A program made the translations under genes and the position numbers. From JAJCYL01 sp963664285 (GTDB taxonomy: Bacteria; Bacteroidota; Bacteroidia; Cytophagales; Cyclobacteriaceae), in assembly GCA_963664285.2 (NCBI GenBank), contig CAXXNX010000043.1, positions 1 to 64,000 of the forward strand: a stretch of DNA of 64,000 nucleotides. The letters are read 5' to 3'. Shown here piece by piece: positions 44,529 through 54,999 of the stretch (position 1 is the first letter of the stretch; each line of letters begins with the position of its first letter). Under the pieces are notes generated by a model. That model was not told the DNA's origin. It saw only the letters and a program-made list of their open reading frames with translations, and searched no databases.

Positions 44529-46149
44529 CCCGAAAAATTCATAGTAGACAATAAAAAACAGGCATAAATTGCTTATATTGAGATAGTTAGACAACAAAAT
44601 AAGCAATTAATTTATGCCTGAATATAAGGAAAAAGATACCGTATTTTATCGAGGAAAACAAGCTTTTAAATTTGATTTTTCAGCATCAGCGATTAGCTCA
44701 GACGGAGCGATATTGTTAAGTGAAAAAGTAGAGAGAAAGACTGGTCTATTAAAAAGCTTCGCCGCACTGATTCCTGACTATCGAAACCCCTTTTTTATCG
44801 AATACACTTATGAAGAAATGCTTCGCCAACGGGTGTTTTTAATGATGCAGGGCTATCAGGATTGCAATGACGAACAAAAACTCCGAGAGGATCCGGTGAT
44901 CCGTAAAGTACTAGATAGCGGATTATGTTCCCAGCCTACTTTAAGTCGATTTGAAAACAAGGCCGATCGGAGTCTGATCTACCAGATGAGTCAATGGTTT
45001 GTAGACCGTTATGTAGAGGAGTTGAAAGAGAAGACTGGTCAAATCATCATTGATGTAGATGGTACCGATGACCCTACTCATGGATCCCAACAACTCAGTT
45101 TGCATAATGGCTATTATGGACAGACTATGTACCATGAGTTGTTCTTTAAGGACGGGAACACCGGTCAGGTCATTTTACCAGTACTACGTCCGGGCAATTG
45201 TCACTCCAACAAATGGTTTGTGGCCTTATTGAAAAGGATTGTCATTAAAATCAGAAAAAAACTGCCCTCAGTAAAGATCCTTATTCGAGCGGATAGTGGC
45301 TTTTCAGGAGCATCTTTTTATCGGATAGCTAAGCAGTTTGACCTTCAATTTTGTTTAGGTATTAGTAGTAATGAAGTTTTAAAGACTTTTACCAAACAGA
45401 CTATCATTGAAGTAAAAAAGGAATATGCTTCAAAAATCATCAAACATCAAGAGTTTGTTGGCCCGTTTACTTACCAGGCCAAAAGCTGGGATCGTTCTGA
45501 AAAGCTGTACGCCAAAGTGGAGTCTACCGGAAAAGGAATGAATGTCCGTTACTTTGTGAGCAACTTTGAAGCGATGACCGCTCAACAGATTTACTTTGAT
45601 TTTTATGTCAAGCGAGGTGATGCCAGTGAAAATCGAATAAAGGAACTCAAAAACATGACTTATTCCGACCGGCTTTCCTGTCATCGCTACTGGGCCAATT
45701 TCATGCGTTTAATCATCGCTACCCTCTGTTATGAAATGTTCCGGCAGATTAAATTATTAATTGCCAAAACAAAACACCACTTTGCTAAACGATGGCAAGT
45801 GGACAATATCCGGCTTTACCTGATGAAGGTTGGGGCGTGCCTGAAAGAAAGGAAAAGATCATTGACAATACAATTCTCAAGAGCCTTTAGATATCAATAC
45901 CTGCTGGGCGATTTGCTTACGGTGAACTGACCGATCAGTTAAACAGTTTAGTTTAATCAAAAAAATGTTCTTCCATAAGAACACAATAGAGCTTTGACTG
46001 AAAATTGAAAAATTCTAACAAAAAAACGCTCTAATGTCCTTTGAAATCCAGAAACCTGGTTGATCTTCAAATTAATACATACACTCCAATCAAAAATAGT
46101 TAGCAACCCATTATTAATCCCAAAATTGGTGGCCTATGAATAATGCGGG
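44529..46149 (+). mobile_element. IS1380-like element, copy 6
   Basis: Full 1,621 bp, but the two flanking tetranucleotides differ: TTAT on the left (44525-44528), TTAA on the right (46150-46153). The left flank is inside an FtsX gene, and the right flank is the downstream region of a reverse-strand acetamidase gene. This copy therefore looks like a recombinant between two insertion sites and not an in-place insertion. Confidence 0.9.
44614..45930 (+). CDS. IS1380-family transposase, copy 6
   Basis: Intact 438-residue DDE transposase differing from the consensus copy by one visible substitution (Tyr to His in QLSLYNGYY, shortly after the first catalytic Asp block). The catalytic Asp, Asp and Glu blocks are unchanged. 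It is probably functional. Confidence 0.94.
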   Translation: MPEYKEKDTVFYRGKQAFKFDFSASAISSDGAILLSEKVERKTGLLKSFAALIPDYRNPFFIEYTYEEMLRQRVFLMMQGYQDCNDEQKLREDPVIRKVLDSGLCSQPTLSRFENKADRSLIYQMSQWFVDRYVEELKEKTGQIIIDVDGTDDPTHGSQQLSLHNGYYGQTMYHELFFKDGNTGQVILPVLRPGNCHSNKWFVALLKRIVIKIRKKLPSVKILIRADSGFSGASFYRIAKQFDLQFCLGISSNEVLKTFTKQTIIEVKKEYASKIIKHQEFVGPFTYQAKSWDRSEKLYAKVESTGKGMNVRYFVSNFEAMTAQQIYFDFYVKRGDASENRIKELKNMTYSDRLSCHRYWANFMRLIIATLCYEMFRQIKLLIAKTKHHFAKRWQVDNIRLYLMKVGACLKERKRSLTIQFSRAFRYQYLLGDLLTVN

Positions 46150-46255
46150 TTAAACAGGCTCAAATCGCTATTTTTTCCTCACGACTAATCTTGACATCTC
46201 GGTTTGAACATTTAGCAAAAATGTTATATCTCTGAGTGACGCTTAGGGGTTTTAA

Positions 46256-47289
46256 TTATTTCTCATCGACAAAGATCTCTTTGGGAATCATCGCATGAAC
46301 ACCTTTCCTGCCATCCACCAGTTGGGTGATACTAACATCTGCAGCTAAACTACTGAGCATATAGGCATCTTCTCGGCTCATTCCTCTTTCTTCCATCAAG
46401 TATTTGATCATCTCCCGTACCGCAATTTTAGTAGCCTCGGTAAGATTTCTATTAGTGCCCATAGTAATGAAGTGTGTAGGGGTTTCGGCTCTCGGCCAGG
46501 TAAGAAGTTTGTTTTTGTGCACAATGAATTGCAGATCTCCTTTCAATGAAGTCTCAATGGCCGTTATATCAACTTCTCCATTGCCTTGTGCTGCATGACC
46601 ATCACCTGCCTGAAATAACGCCCCCTTTATGTGTACCGGAATATATAAGGTTGTTCCGGCCACTAACTCCTTGTTATCCAGATTACCGGCATGAATCTAG
46701 GGCGGGGCACTATTGATACGCCCGGCTTCTTTTGGCGGAGCTACTCCCATACTACCGAAAAACGGTTTCAATGGAATTTCAATTCCTTCATCAAAATGCC
46801 CCAACATCTTCTTTTCATCCAATTTTATCAGGCGGTATTTGCGCTCGAAGATTTCATCTGAAAGAAAGCCATTTCCCCCAATTGCGTTATAACCTAGGGA
46901 ATTGCCAGGTCAATAGAATGGATACGTACTTCCAGCATATCACCGGGTTCAGCTTCCTCAATATAAATTGGTCCGGTTAGCACATGCCCGCCTGGTCCTC
47001 GGTCGGTGACTACCTGAACATCTCGAAGTTCCTGTTCGACTTGCTCAGGAGGCAATCCCGCGCCTTCCAATCTTGTTGGATTTGACGTAAGTAAAGTATG
47101 TATTTTGACGTGATCCCCGGATTTAATACGCAATACAGGTGGAGTTTCAGACCAATAATGTCCCCAGACCACGGTAGTGGGTGAAGGGTTCAAAATGTGT
47201 GGATTGGAAGATGATCCCAACTTTTGAGCCAAGAGGGAAATGGGAACCCAAATGGACATAAATAAAAAACTAACAAGTACCTTAATCAT
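46256..47289 (-). pseudogene. acetamidase/formamidase family protein, secreted, broken
   Basis: FmdA/AmdA-type amidohydrolase with an N-terminal signal peptide (MIKVLVSFLFMSIWVPISLLAQ). The N-terminal part shows VVWGHYWSETPPVLRIKSGD near 40 and PGGHVLTGPIYIEEAEPGDMLEV near 100. The C-terminal part shows PVHIKGALFQAGDGHAAQGNGEV, the metal/active-site signature of the family. Lesions: a frameshift near 46893 and a TAG stop at 46697-46699. Between them the correct frame continues (GNGFLSDEIFERKYRLIKL). Repaired length is about 340 residues. It would release ammonia from formamide or acetamide in the periplasm. Confidence 0.85.
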
Positions 47290-47400
47290 GGCTATTATCT
47301 CAGAATTACAGGAAACTAAAGTTAAACAATCCCAACCGTACGGAAAATTAAGTGTATTTAAGAGGTAAGACAGACCAGGTGGCTGTCAGATTATAGATTT

Positions 47401-47982
47401 CTACAATCCTACTAAAAACTTCCGAAACTCTTCAGTATCATACTTGGCCATGCCATGTCGCTCTGCCACTATTTTCCCTTCTGGCGATATCACAAAGGTG
47501 GTGGGAATGACCTGTCGCTCGTAAACTTCGGGGATGAGACTATTTCTGCGATAGACTGGAAAGGTAAAGCCTTTTTTATTGGCAAAATCCCAGGTGCGTT
47601 GCGGTTCATTATCCACGGAGATCATGACAAACTCGATTTCATCACCCATTTTATCATAAAGATTTTGAATATCCAGCATCTCAGCAATGCATGGTGCACA
47701 CCAGGTTGCCCAAAAATTAACAAAAACGGTTTTGCCTTTGAGTTCGGAGAAATCAAGTTGCTCGTCTTGCTGATTGATCAATTTAAAATCATAAGACGCG
47801 TCTTTCTGTTCGGAAGGAGGGATGTCTAGCTCTGGGGTGAAGATGCCTGTCATAAGTACAACTGTTTGCAGACCTCCAATTACGGTTGTGTGGGTTCCTG
47901 TGATATACAAAGCCAGTGGGATGGCAATAATCAACGCCCATTCAATCAACTCTCGTTTAAGCTTTTTCTTGGTTTCGGCCAT
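47401..47982 (-). CDS. TlpA/ResA-like membrane-anchored thiol-disulfide oxidoreductase
   Basis: 193 residues. A basic N-terminus and one membrane segment (about 15-45) anchor a periplasmic thioredoxin-like domain (about 60-190). The redox site is NFWATWCAPCIAEM near 90, with the cis-Pro stretch VIPTTFVISPEGKIV near 158. Family members reduce or shuttle disulfides in cytochrome c maturation or secreted proteins. It is intact and divergent from acnA, sharing a 143-bp intergenic region. Confidence 0.9.
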   Translation of the reverse strand: MAETKKKLKRELIEWALIIAIPLALYITGTHTTVIGGLQTVVLMTGIFTPELDIPPSEQKDASYDFKLINQQDEQLDFSELKGKTVFVNFWATWCAPCIAEMLDIQNLYDKMGDEIEFVMISVDNEPQRTWDFANKKGFTFPVYRRNSLIPEVYERQVIPTTFVISPEGKIVAERHGMAKYDTEEFRKFLVGL

Positions 47983-48088
47983 AAATCTTAGTGCATAGTA
48001 GTTAATACGTCTTATCTCTCAAAATAATTCCATTTCAAGTTGGTTTTTAGCCTGTTTTAACTGATTTTTTATTTACTATGCTTAAGTC

Positions 48089-48096
48089 TAAATTTG
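48089..48096 (+). promoter_or_regulatory. candidate -7 promoter element for acnA
   Basis: TAAATTTG fits the Bacteroidota -7 consensus TAnnTTTG, 29 bp ahead of the acnA start. This predicts a short leader of about 22 nt. Confidence 0.5.
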
Positions 48097-48125
48097 AACT
48101 TTAGTGATTTGTAAGTTCAATTAAT

Positions 48126-50828
48126 ATGAGCAAAGATTTCTTTGGTATAGAAAAGGAACTCACCACTCCTTTAGGAACACATAAATATTACAGTTTAAGG
48201 GACCTCAAGAGTAAAGATGGCCGAGTAGGAAAATTACCTTTTTCTATCCGAATCCTTTTAGAGAATGCTATTCGTAACTATGATGGGTTTGCTGTGACTG
48301 AAGAGCATCTTGAGACGTTGTTGGATTGGAAAAATACTGCGGGAAATAAAGATATTCCTTATACTCCTGCTCGCGTTTTGATGCAGGATTTTACCGGTGT
48401 TCCTGCCGTGGTAGATATAGCCTCTATCAGGGCTGAAGTGGACCGTAAAAGCAAAGACACTTCCAAAACCAATCCCATCGTTCCCGCCGATATGGTAATC
48501 GACCATTCAGTGATGGTGGAATATTTCGGTACTCAAAATTCTTACAGAAAGAATGTCGATCTCGAATACCAAAGAAATGAAGAGCGTTATAAATTATTGA
48601 AGTGGGCGCAGCAAGCCTTCACTAACTTTAGCGTGGTACCTCCCGGCATGGGTATTTGCCACCAGGTTAATCTCGAATACCTGGCCAAGGGAGTAATTGA
48701 AAGAAATGGTTATCTCCTACCGGATACCTTGGTTGGAACCGACTCCCACACACCAATGGTCAATGGTATTGGAGTTCTCGGTTGGGGAGTTGGTGGTATA
48801 GAAGCTGAAGCTGCCATGTTGGGTCAGCCAATCTATATGATCCTCCCGGAAGTAATTGGTCTGAAGTTGACCGGTAAAATACCTGAAGGTGCAACTTCTA
48901 CAGATATGGTGCTTACTATTACCAAGTTACTGCGAGACTATGGGGTAGTGAGTAAAATTGTAGAGATCATCGGGCCGGCGCTTGATAGCCTGTCCGTGCC
49001 GGATAGGGCCACCATATCCAATATGTCACCTGAGTTCGGCTGTACTGATACGCATTGGCCGATAGATGATCAAACCCTGGCTTATATGAAAAAGACCAAT
49101 CGCGATGATGCGCATATTGCCATGGTTGAAGCTTATACCAAAGAGAACCTGCTGTGGAGGGCTAATGAGGGAGAAGTGGAGTACACAGACACCATTGAAC
49201 TTGATTTGAACACAGTAGAACCCACAATTTCAGGTCCGAAGCGGCCACAGGACAAGATATTACTGAGAGAAGCTAAGGAAAAGGTGATCTCAATATTGGA
49301 TGAGAGTTATGGTCGTAGTTATATATCACCATTGGATAGATCAGCTAATAATGGCGATGGAAAGATCAAAAGTGTCCGGCTGTCTAAAGATGATGTTGAG
49401 TACAACCTGTCTGATGGTGCCGTGGTCATGGCCGCTATCACTTCCTGTACAAATACATCCAATCCAAGCGTGATGATAGGAGCCGGATTGGTAGCCAGGA
49501 ATGCCATCGCAAGGGGGCTCAACATCAAGCCCTGGGTAAAGACTTCTCTGGCGCCGGGGTCACGCGTGGTTACAGAGTATCTGGAAAAATCTGAACTATT
49601 GCCTTACCTGGAGGGACTAAGGTTCCATATAGTTGGGTATGGATGCACAACCTGTATTGGAAACTCCGGAGATATGCCAGCTGACATTCAAAAAGCAGTG
49701 CTTGAAAATGACCTGATTGTTTGTTCGGCTCTCTCAGGGAACAGGAATTTTGAGGCCAGGATCCATCCCAATATTAAGATGAACTTCCTGGCTTCACCGA
49801 TGCTCGTTGTGGCCTATGCACTTGCCGGACGCATAGATTTCGACATGAACAATGATCCATTAGGCACTGATCCCAACGGGGAACCCGTATACCTGAAGGA
49901 TATATGGCCTGCCCAAAAAGAGATTAACGATATGATGGATAAGGTGCTCACACCAGCCGACTATGCCAAATCTTACGCTACCATATTTGATGGTGATGAA
50001 GCGTGGGCGGATTTGGATGCACCATCTGGCCAGCTTTATAACTGGGACAGCTCATCAACCTACATCAAGGAAGCGCCATTTTTCCAAAACATTTCAGAAA
50101 ATGTTCCTAATCCCGAGAATATCACTGGCGCCAAGGTACTCCTGCAATTGGGCGACATAGTTACCACAGACCATATCTCTCCGGCAGGTAAATTTTTACC
50201 GGAACACCCTGCCGGTAAATACCTGGTGAGCAATAATGTTGAGCAAAGGGATTTTAACTCCTACGGATCGAGAAGGGGAAATCATGAGGTTATGATGCGA
50301 GGAACATTTGCAAATGTTCGGATCAAGAATAAATTAGCCTCCAAAGAAGGTGGTTGGACTAAATACCATCCTACCGGTGATGAAATGACCGTTTACGATG
50401 CCTCCATGAAATACCAGGAAAGTGGTACTCCACTAGTTGTAATTGGTGGTAAAGAGTATGGTTCCGGTTCTTCAAGGGACTGGGCAGCGAAGGGCACAAA
50501 TCTTTTGGGAGTCAAAGCTGTTATTACGGAAAGTTTCGAGAGAATTCATCGTTCTAACCTTGTGGGTATGGGTGTTTTACCGATGCAATTCGTTGATGGG
50601 CAAAACCAGGATTCACTTGGGCTCTCAGGTGATGAAATTTATGATATCACGGGGATAGACAGCGATTTGACTCCCGGGAAATTAGTAGATGTTACCGCTA
50701 CCAAACCTGATGGCAGTAAAACAGAATTCAAGGCGCAACTAAGATTGGATTCTTCGGTGGATATTGAGTACTACAAGCATGGAGGAATTCTCAATTATGT
50801 TTTAAGAAACTTCCTTAGCGAGAACTAG
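48126..50828 (+). CDS. acnA: aconitate hydratase A
   Basis: 900 residues, the usual AcnA/IRP1 length, interconverting citrate and isocitrate in the TCA cycle through a 4Fe-4S cluster. Cluster ligands are visible as Cys441 in SCTNTSNPSVM and Cys507 and Cys510 in GYGCTTCIGNSG. Other signatures are VGTDSHTPMVNGIGVLGWGVGG near 205 and the C-terminal swivel domain from about 680 (GDIVTTDHISPAG, EYGSGSSRDWAAKGTNLLGV). The frame is completely intact, in contrast with the surrounding secreted genes. The aminopeptidase gene follows after 10 bp, suggesting co-transcription. Confidence 0.98.
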   Translation: MSKDFFGIEKELTTPLGTHKYYSLRDLKSKDGRVGKLPFSIRILLENAIRNYDGFAVTEEHLETLLDWKNTAGNKDIPYTPARVLMQDFTGVPAVVDIASIRAEVDRKSKDTSKTNPIVPADMVIDHSVMVEYFGTQNSYRKNVDLEYQRNEERYKLLKWAQQAFTNFSVVPPGMGICHQVNLEYLAKGVIERNGYLLPDTLVGTDSHTPMVNGIGVLGWGVGGIEAEAAMLGQPIYMILPEVIGLKLTGKIPEGATSTDMVLTITKLLRDYGVVSKIVEIIGPALDSLSVPDRATISNMSPEFGCTDTHWPIDDQTLAYMKKTNRDDAHIAMVEAYTKENLLWRANEGEVEYTDTIELDLNTVEPTISGPKRPQDKILLREAKEKVISILDESYGRSYISPLDRSANNGDGKIKSVRLSKDDVEYNLSDGAVVMAAITSCTNTSNPSVMIGAGLVARNAIARGLNIKPWVKTSLAPGSRVVTEYLEKSELLPYLEGLRFHIVGYGCTTCIGNSGDMPADIQKAVLENDLIVCSALSGNRNFEARIHPNIKMNFLASPMLVVAYALAGRIDFDMNNDPLGTDPNGEPVYLKDIWPAQKEINDMMDKVLTPADYAKSYATIFDGDEAWADLDAPSGQLYNWDSSSTYIKEAPFFQNISENVPNPENITGAKVLLQLGDIVTTDHISPAGKFLPEHPAGKYLVSNNVEQRDFNSYGSRRGNHEVMMRGTFANVRIKNKLASKEGGWTKYHPTGDEMTVYDASMKYQESGTPLVVIGGKEYGSGSSRDWAAKGTNLLGVKAVITESFERIHRSNLVGMGVLPMQFVDGQNQDSLGLSGDEIYDITGIDSDLTPGKLVDVTATKPDGSKTEFKAQLRLDSSVDIEYYKHGGILNYVLRNFLSEN

Positions 50829-50838
50829 GCTAATTTTG

Positions 50839-52221
50839 ATGCCTACATTTTCTACTGAAACCTATGTCAAACGGAGGGCAGATCTTAAGAAAAAATTAAA
50901 CTCCGGGATTTTACTCTTTCTGGGGAATGAGGAGAGCCCCATTAATTACAGAGAAAATTGCTACCCTTTCCGACAGGACAGCAATTTTCTTTATTTCTTC
51001 GGTATAGATCAGCCCGGGGTTGCCGCCATTATTGATGTTGATAATGATGAGGGGATCATCTTTGGTGATGAACTGTCTATAGATGACATCGTTTGGACTG
51101 GTCCACAACCAACCATCAGCGAACAAGCCAATGAAGTTGGAGTAAAACAAGTCCAGCCATTCCGCGAAATTGAAAACTACTTACAAAAGGCTGATCAATC
51201 GGGAAACAAGATCCACTATCTTCCTCCATACAGATCCTTAAACCAGATAAGACTTTCAGAATGGTTGAACCAATCTGCTTCTGAAATTACAAATCGTACC
51301 TCCCAAGATTTCATCAATTCGGTCATAGCCTTACGTACATATAAGTCTGCCGAAGAAATTGAGGAGATGGCCAAGGCAGTCAATATTTCCCGCAAGCTTC
51401 ACCTGCAGGCAAGGGAAATATGTCGCTCCGGAGTTATGGAGTCGCGAATTAGTGCGGCTTTGCATAAGATTGTGATAGGTGAAGGAGGGCAATTCGCCTA
51501 CCCACCAATAATTACCATAAATGGTCAGACATTGCATAATCACTACTATGGAAATACCCTTGAAAAAGGTCAAATGCTATTAGTTGACGCTGGAGCGGAA
51601 GCGCCATCGCATTATGCCGGAGATATCACACGGACCTTTCCGGTTGAAGGTAAATTCACTGACCGGCAACGAGAAGTCTACGCTACCGTGTTGAAAGCCG
51701 AAAATAATGCCATCAATAATTGTAAACCTGGAATTACCTATAAAGAGGTCCATGAAAGGGCTATGATGGATTTGGCTGAAGGTCTCAATGGTATGGGGAT
51801 CATGAAAGGAGACCTTGCTGAGGCTGTCGCTCTGGGAGCTCATGCCATGTTTTGTCCTCACGGTTTGGGGCACATGATTGGATTGGATGTTCATGATATG
51901 GAAGATCTTGGTGAAGATGCGGTTGGGTATAGCCACGAAGTGAAGCGCAACGATCAGTTTGGAACAAAATCACTCAGATTGGGCAGGAAGTTGGAGGAAG
52001 GTTTTGTGTTCACGGTTGAACCGGGAATCTATTTTATCCCAGAGCTTATCGATATGTGGCAGGCGGAAAAGAAATTTGATGAATTTATCGACTACAATAC
52101 CCTGGCCCTATTTCGAAGTATTGGAGGTGTGCGTATTGAAGATAATGTCTTCATTGCTGACACTGGAAGTCAGGTCATCGGGGAACCTATCCCGAAAGCC
52201 ATTGACGAAGTTGAATTCTGA
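50839..52221 (+). CDS. Xaa-Pro aminopeptidase (aminopeptidase P family)
   Basis: 460 residues with an N-terminal creatinase-like domain (about 1-165, including FRQDSNFLYFFGIDQPG) and a C-terminal pita-bread metallopeptidase domain. It removes N-terminal residues preceding proline. Metal-binding motifs appear in order: LLVDAGAEAPSHYAGDITRTFP (two Asp), HGLGHMIGLDVHD (His), VFTVEPGIYFIPE (Glu) and GVRIEDNVFI (Glu). I prefer the ATG at 50839; a TTG one codon earlier is also open. It lies 10 bp after acnA. The stop codon is adjacent to the end of the convergent protease pseudogene. Confidence 0.93.
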   Translation: MPTFSTETYVKRRADLKKKLNSGILLFLGNEESPINYRENCYPFRQDSNFLYFFGIDQPGVAAIIDVDNDEGIIFGDELSIDDIVWTGPQPTISEQANEVGVKQVQPFREIENYLQKADQSGNKIHYLPPYRSLNQIRLSEWLNQSASEITNRTSQDFINSVIALRTYKSAEEIEEMAKAVNISRKLHLQAREICRSGVMESRISAALHKIVIGEGGQFAYPPIITINGQTLHNHYYGNTLEKGQMLLVDAGAEAPSHYAGDITRTFPVEGKFTDRQREVYATVLKAENNAINNCKPGITYKEVHERAMMDLAEGLNGMGIMKGDLAEAVALGAHAMFCPHGLGHMIGLDVHDMEDLGEDAVGYSHEVKRNDQFGTKSLRLGRKLEEGFVFTVEPGIYFIPELIDMWQAEKKFDEFIDYNTLALFRSIGGVRIEDNVFIADTGSQVIGEPIPKAIDEVEF

Positions 52222-53380
52222 TTATTGAACTATAATTCGGTGATTTTGGATTCGATTTTTACTCTTTAAGATCAGGGAATAAATGCCGGGGCTAAATCCT
52301 GTGATATTGATTGAAGTCAATTGATTATCAAGCCTGTGTTGTAATAACTTCCTACCCGACAAATCGAATATCTCTATCGTATAGCGCTCATTGGGTGATT
52401 GTTGCAAATCAATAGTCAATATTTCTCCGACGGGATTCGGATAAAGGATTGCCTGTTTTATAAAATCTTCAGCAATACCCATGACAGCCCTGACTTCCAG
52501 TGTTCGAGTTTTTTCAAACGTACACCCCTCCTCACTGGAGACCTGTAATTTGATTTGGTAACTACCAGTTGAATCAAAAGATAGTAAAGGATGCTGCGCT
52601 ACTTCAACAAGTTGTTCATTGATGAACCAGTGCCAGTCTGAAGGAGCAAAAGAAAAATCGGTAAACTGTACCTGATTTCCATTCTCTAAAATCAGGGGAT
52701 TGGGTTCTATACTAAAATCTGCTGAAGAAGGAATTACAGAAATTTTAATTTCAGAAGGATCACTTTCCAGCAGGTTGTCCATGCCAGTAACAAAGAACGA
52801 AGTATCGTTTTGAATTGGACCTGTTTCATAAGAGTTACCTTTTTTGATTAATTGTACAAGATTCTCATCGGCATAGAAGTAGAAGAATGATCCTGCGTCA
52901 GGCTCAATTTTATAACTGTAACCACTACAGATTGTAGTATCTGAGAGAAGGGGAGATGTACTTACGGTTGGGCTTGATGGTGACTGCCTTTATAATGATG
53001 CATCCCTCAGAACTGGTAACTTCCAGCTCAATATTGATCGGAACTGCACCATTCAATTCGATAGTCGGCGTATCGTCATTTTCAATAACCTCATTGTCTA
53101 TGATCCATTTGAATGTGATGGCCCCTATACTTGTATTTTGAAGTTGTAATAGATTCTTGTTAGTTAGTGTCTCTAAGAAAACAGCGAGTTTTAGGTCGTA
53201 TTAAAATATTGCTTAAAATGGAACAATGAAAAAATCACTCACCTTGCTGACTAATAAAGGGTGACTTTGCTTTTATTCATTGTTTTTGATGGTTTTTGAT
53301 AAAAATAGCCGGGTTTTAGCCTGGCCAGGACGCACTTCTGCCAGTGCCTAATCCTTATTAAACAGCTAAAAGGTGATTAA

Positions 53381-54999
53381 CCCGCATTATTCATAGGCCA
53401 CCAATTTTGGGATTAATAATGGGTTGCTAACTATTTTTGATTGGAGTGTATGTATTAATTTGAAGATCAACCAGGTTTCTGGATTTCAAAGGACATTAGA
53501 GCGTTTTTTTGTTAGAATTTTTCAATTTTCAGTCAAAGCTCTATTGTGTTCTTATGGAAGAACATTTTTTTGATTAAACTAAACTGTTTAACTGATCGGT
53601 CAGTTCACCGTAAGCAAATCGCCCAGCAGGTATTGATATCTAAAGGCTCTTGAGAATTGTATTGTCAATGATCTTTTCCTTTCTTTCAGGCACGCCCCAA
53701 CCTTCATCAGGTAAAGCCGGATATTGTCCACTTGCCATCGTTTAGCAAAGTGGTGTTTTGTTTTGGCAATTAATAATTTAATCTGCCGGAACATTTCATA
53801 ACAGAGGGTAGCGATGATTAAACGCATGAAATTGGCCCAGTAGCGATGACAGGAAGCCGGTCGGAATAAGTCATGTTTTTGAGTTCCTTTATTCGATTTT
53901 CACTGGCATCACCTCGCTTGACATAAAAATCAAAGTAAATCTGTTGAGCGGTCATCGCTTCAAAGTTGCTCACAAAGTAACGGACATTCATTCCTTTTCC
54001 GGTAGACTCCACTTTGGCGTACAGCTTTTCAGAACGATCCCAGCTTTTGGCCTGGTAAGTAAACGGGCCAACAAACTCTTGATGTTTGATAATTTTTGAA
54101 GCATATTCCTTTTTTACTTCAATGATAGTCTGTTTGGTAAAAGTCTTTAAAACTTCATTACTACTAATACCTAAACAAAATTGAAGGTCAAACTGCTTAG
54201 CTATCCGATAAAAAGATGCTCCTGAAAAGCCACTATCCGCTCGAATAAGGATCTTTACTGAGGGCAGTTTTTTCTGATTTTAATGACAATCCTTTTCAAT
54301 AAGGCCACAAACCATTTGTTGGAGTGACAATTGCCCGGACGTAGTACTGGTAAAATGACCTGACCGGTGTTCCCGTCCTTAAAGAACAACTCATGGTACA
54401 TAGTCTGTCCATAATAGCCATTATACAAACTGAGTTGTTGGGATCCATGAGTAGGGTCATCGGTACCATCTACATCAATGATGATTTGACCAGTCTTCTC
54501 TTTCAACTCCTCTACATAACGGTCTACAAACCATTGACTCATCTGGTAGATCAGACTCCGATCGGCCTTGTTTTCAAATCGACTTAAAGTAGGCTGGGAA
54601 CATAATCCGCTATCTAGTACTTTACGGATCACCGGATCCTCTCGGAGTTTTTGTTCGTCATTGCAATCCTGATAGCCCTGCATCATTAAAAACACCCGTT
54701 GGCGAAGCATTTCTTCATAAGTGTATTCGATAAAAAAGGGGTTTCGATAGTCAGGAATCAGTGCGGCGAAGCTTTTTAATAGACCAGTCTTTCTCTCTAC
54801 TTTTTCACTTAACAATATCGCTCCGTCTGAGCTAATCGCTGATGCTGAAAAATCAAATTTAAAAGCTTGTTTTCCTCGATAAAATACGGTATCTTTTTCC
54901 TTATATTCAGGCATAAATTAATTGCTTATTTTGTTGTCTAACTATCTCAATATAAGCAATTTATGCCTGTTTTTTATTGTCTACTATGAATTTTTCGGG
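53381..54999 (-). mobile_element. IS1380-like element, copy 7 (nested in ISNCY copy B)
   Basis: 1,619 bp, two bases shorter than the standard copy, flanked by TTAA (53377-53380, 55000-55003). The target TTAA is the stop codon of the ISNCY transposase plus one base. The TTAA left at the gene side rebuilds the stop, so the disrupted element keeps a full transposase frame. Confidence 0.93.
53600..54914 (-). pseudogene. IS1380-family transposase, copy 7 (two frameshifts)
   Basis: Compared with intact copies, one T is missing from a seven-T run near 54270 (frame lost after IRIRKNCP, before the second catalytic Asp) and one A is missing from a three-A run near 53852. The remaining frames cover residues 1-216, an internal block and the C-terminus separately. 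It is inactive. Both lesions are homopolymer-length changes. Confidence 0.92.

Noticed and set aside
52956..53141. Plus-strand frame opposite the protease tail
   Set aside because: It is a shadow of the PKD-rich region of the reverse-strand protease, where the coding pattern is clear.
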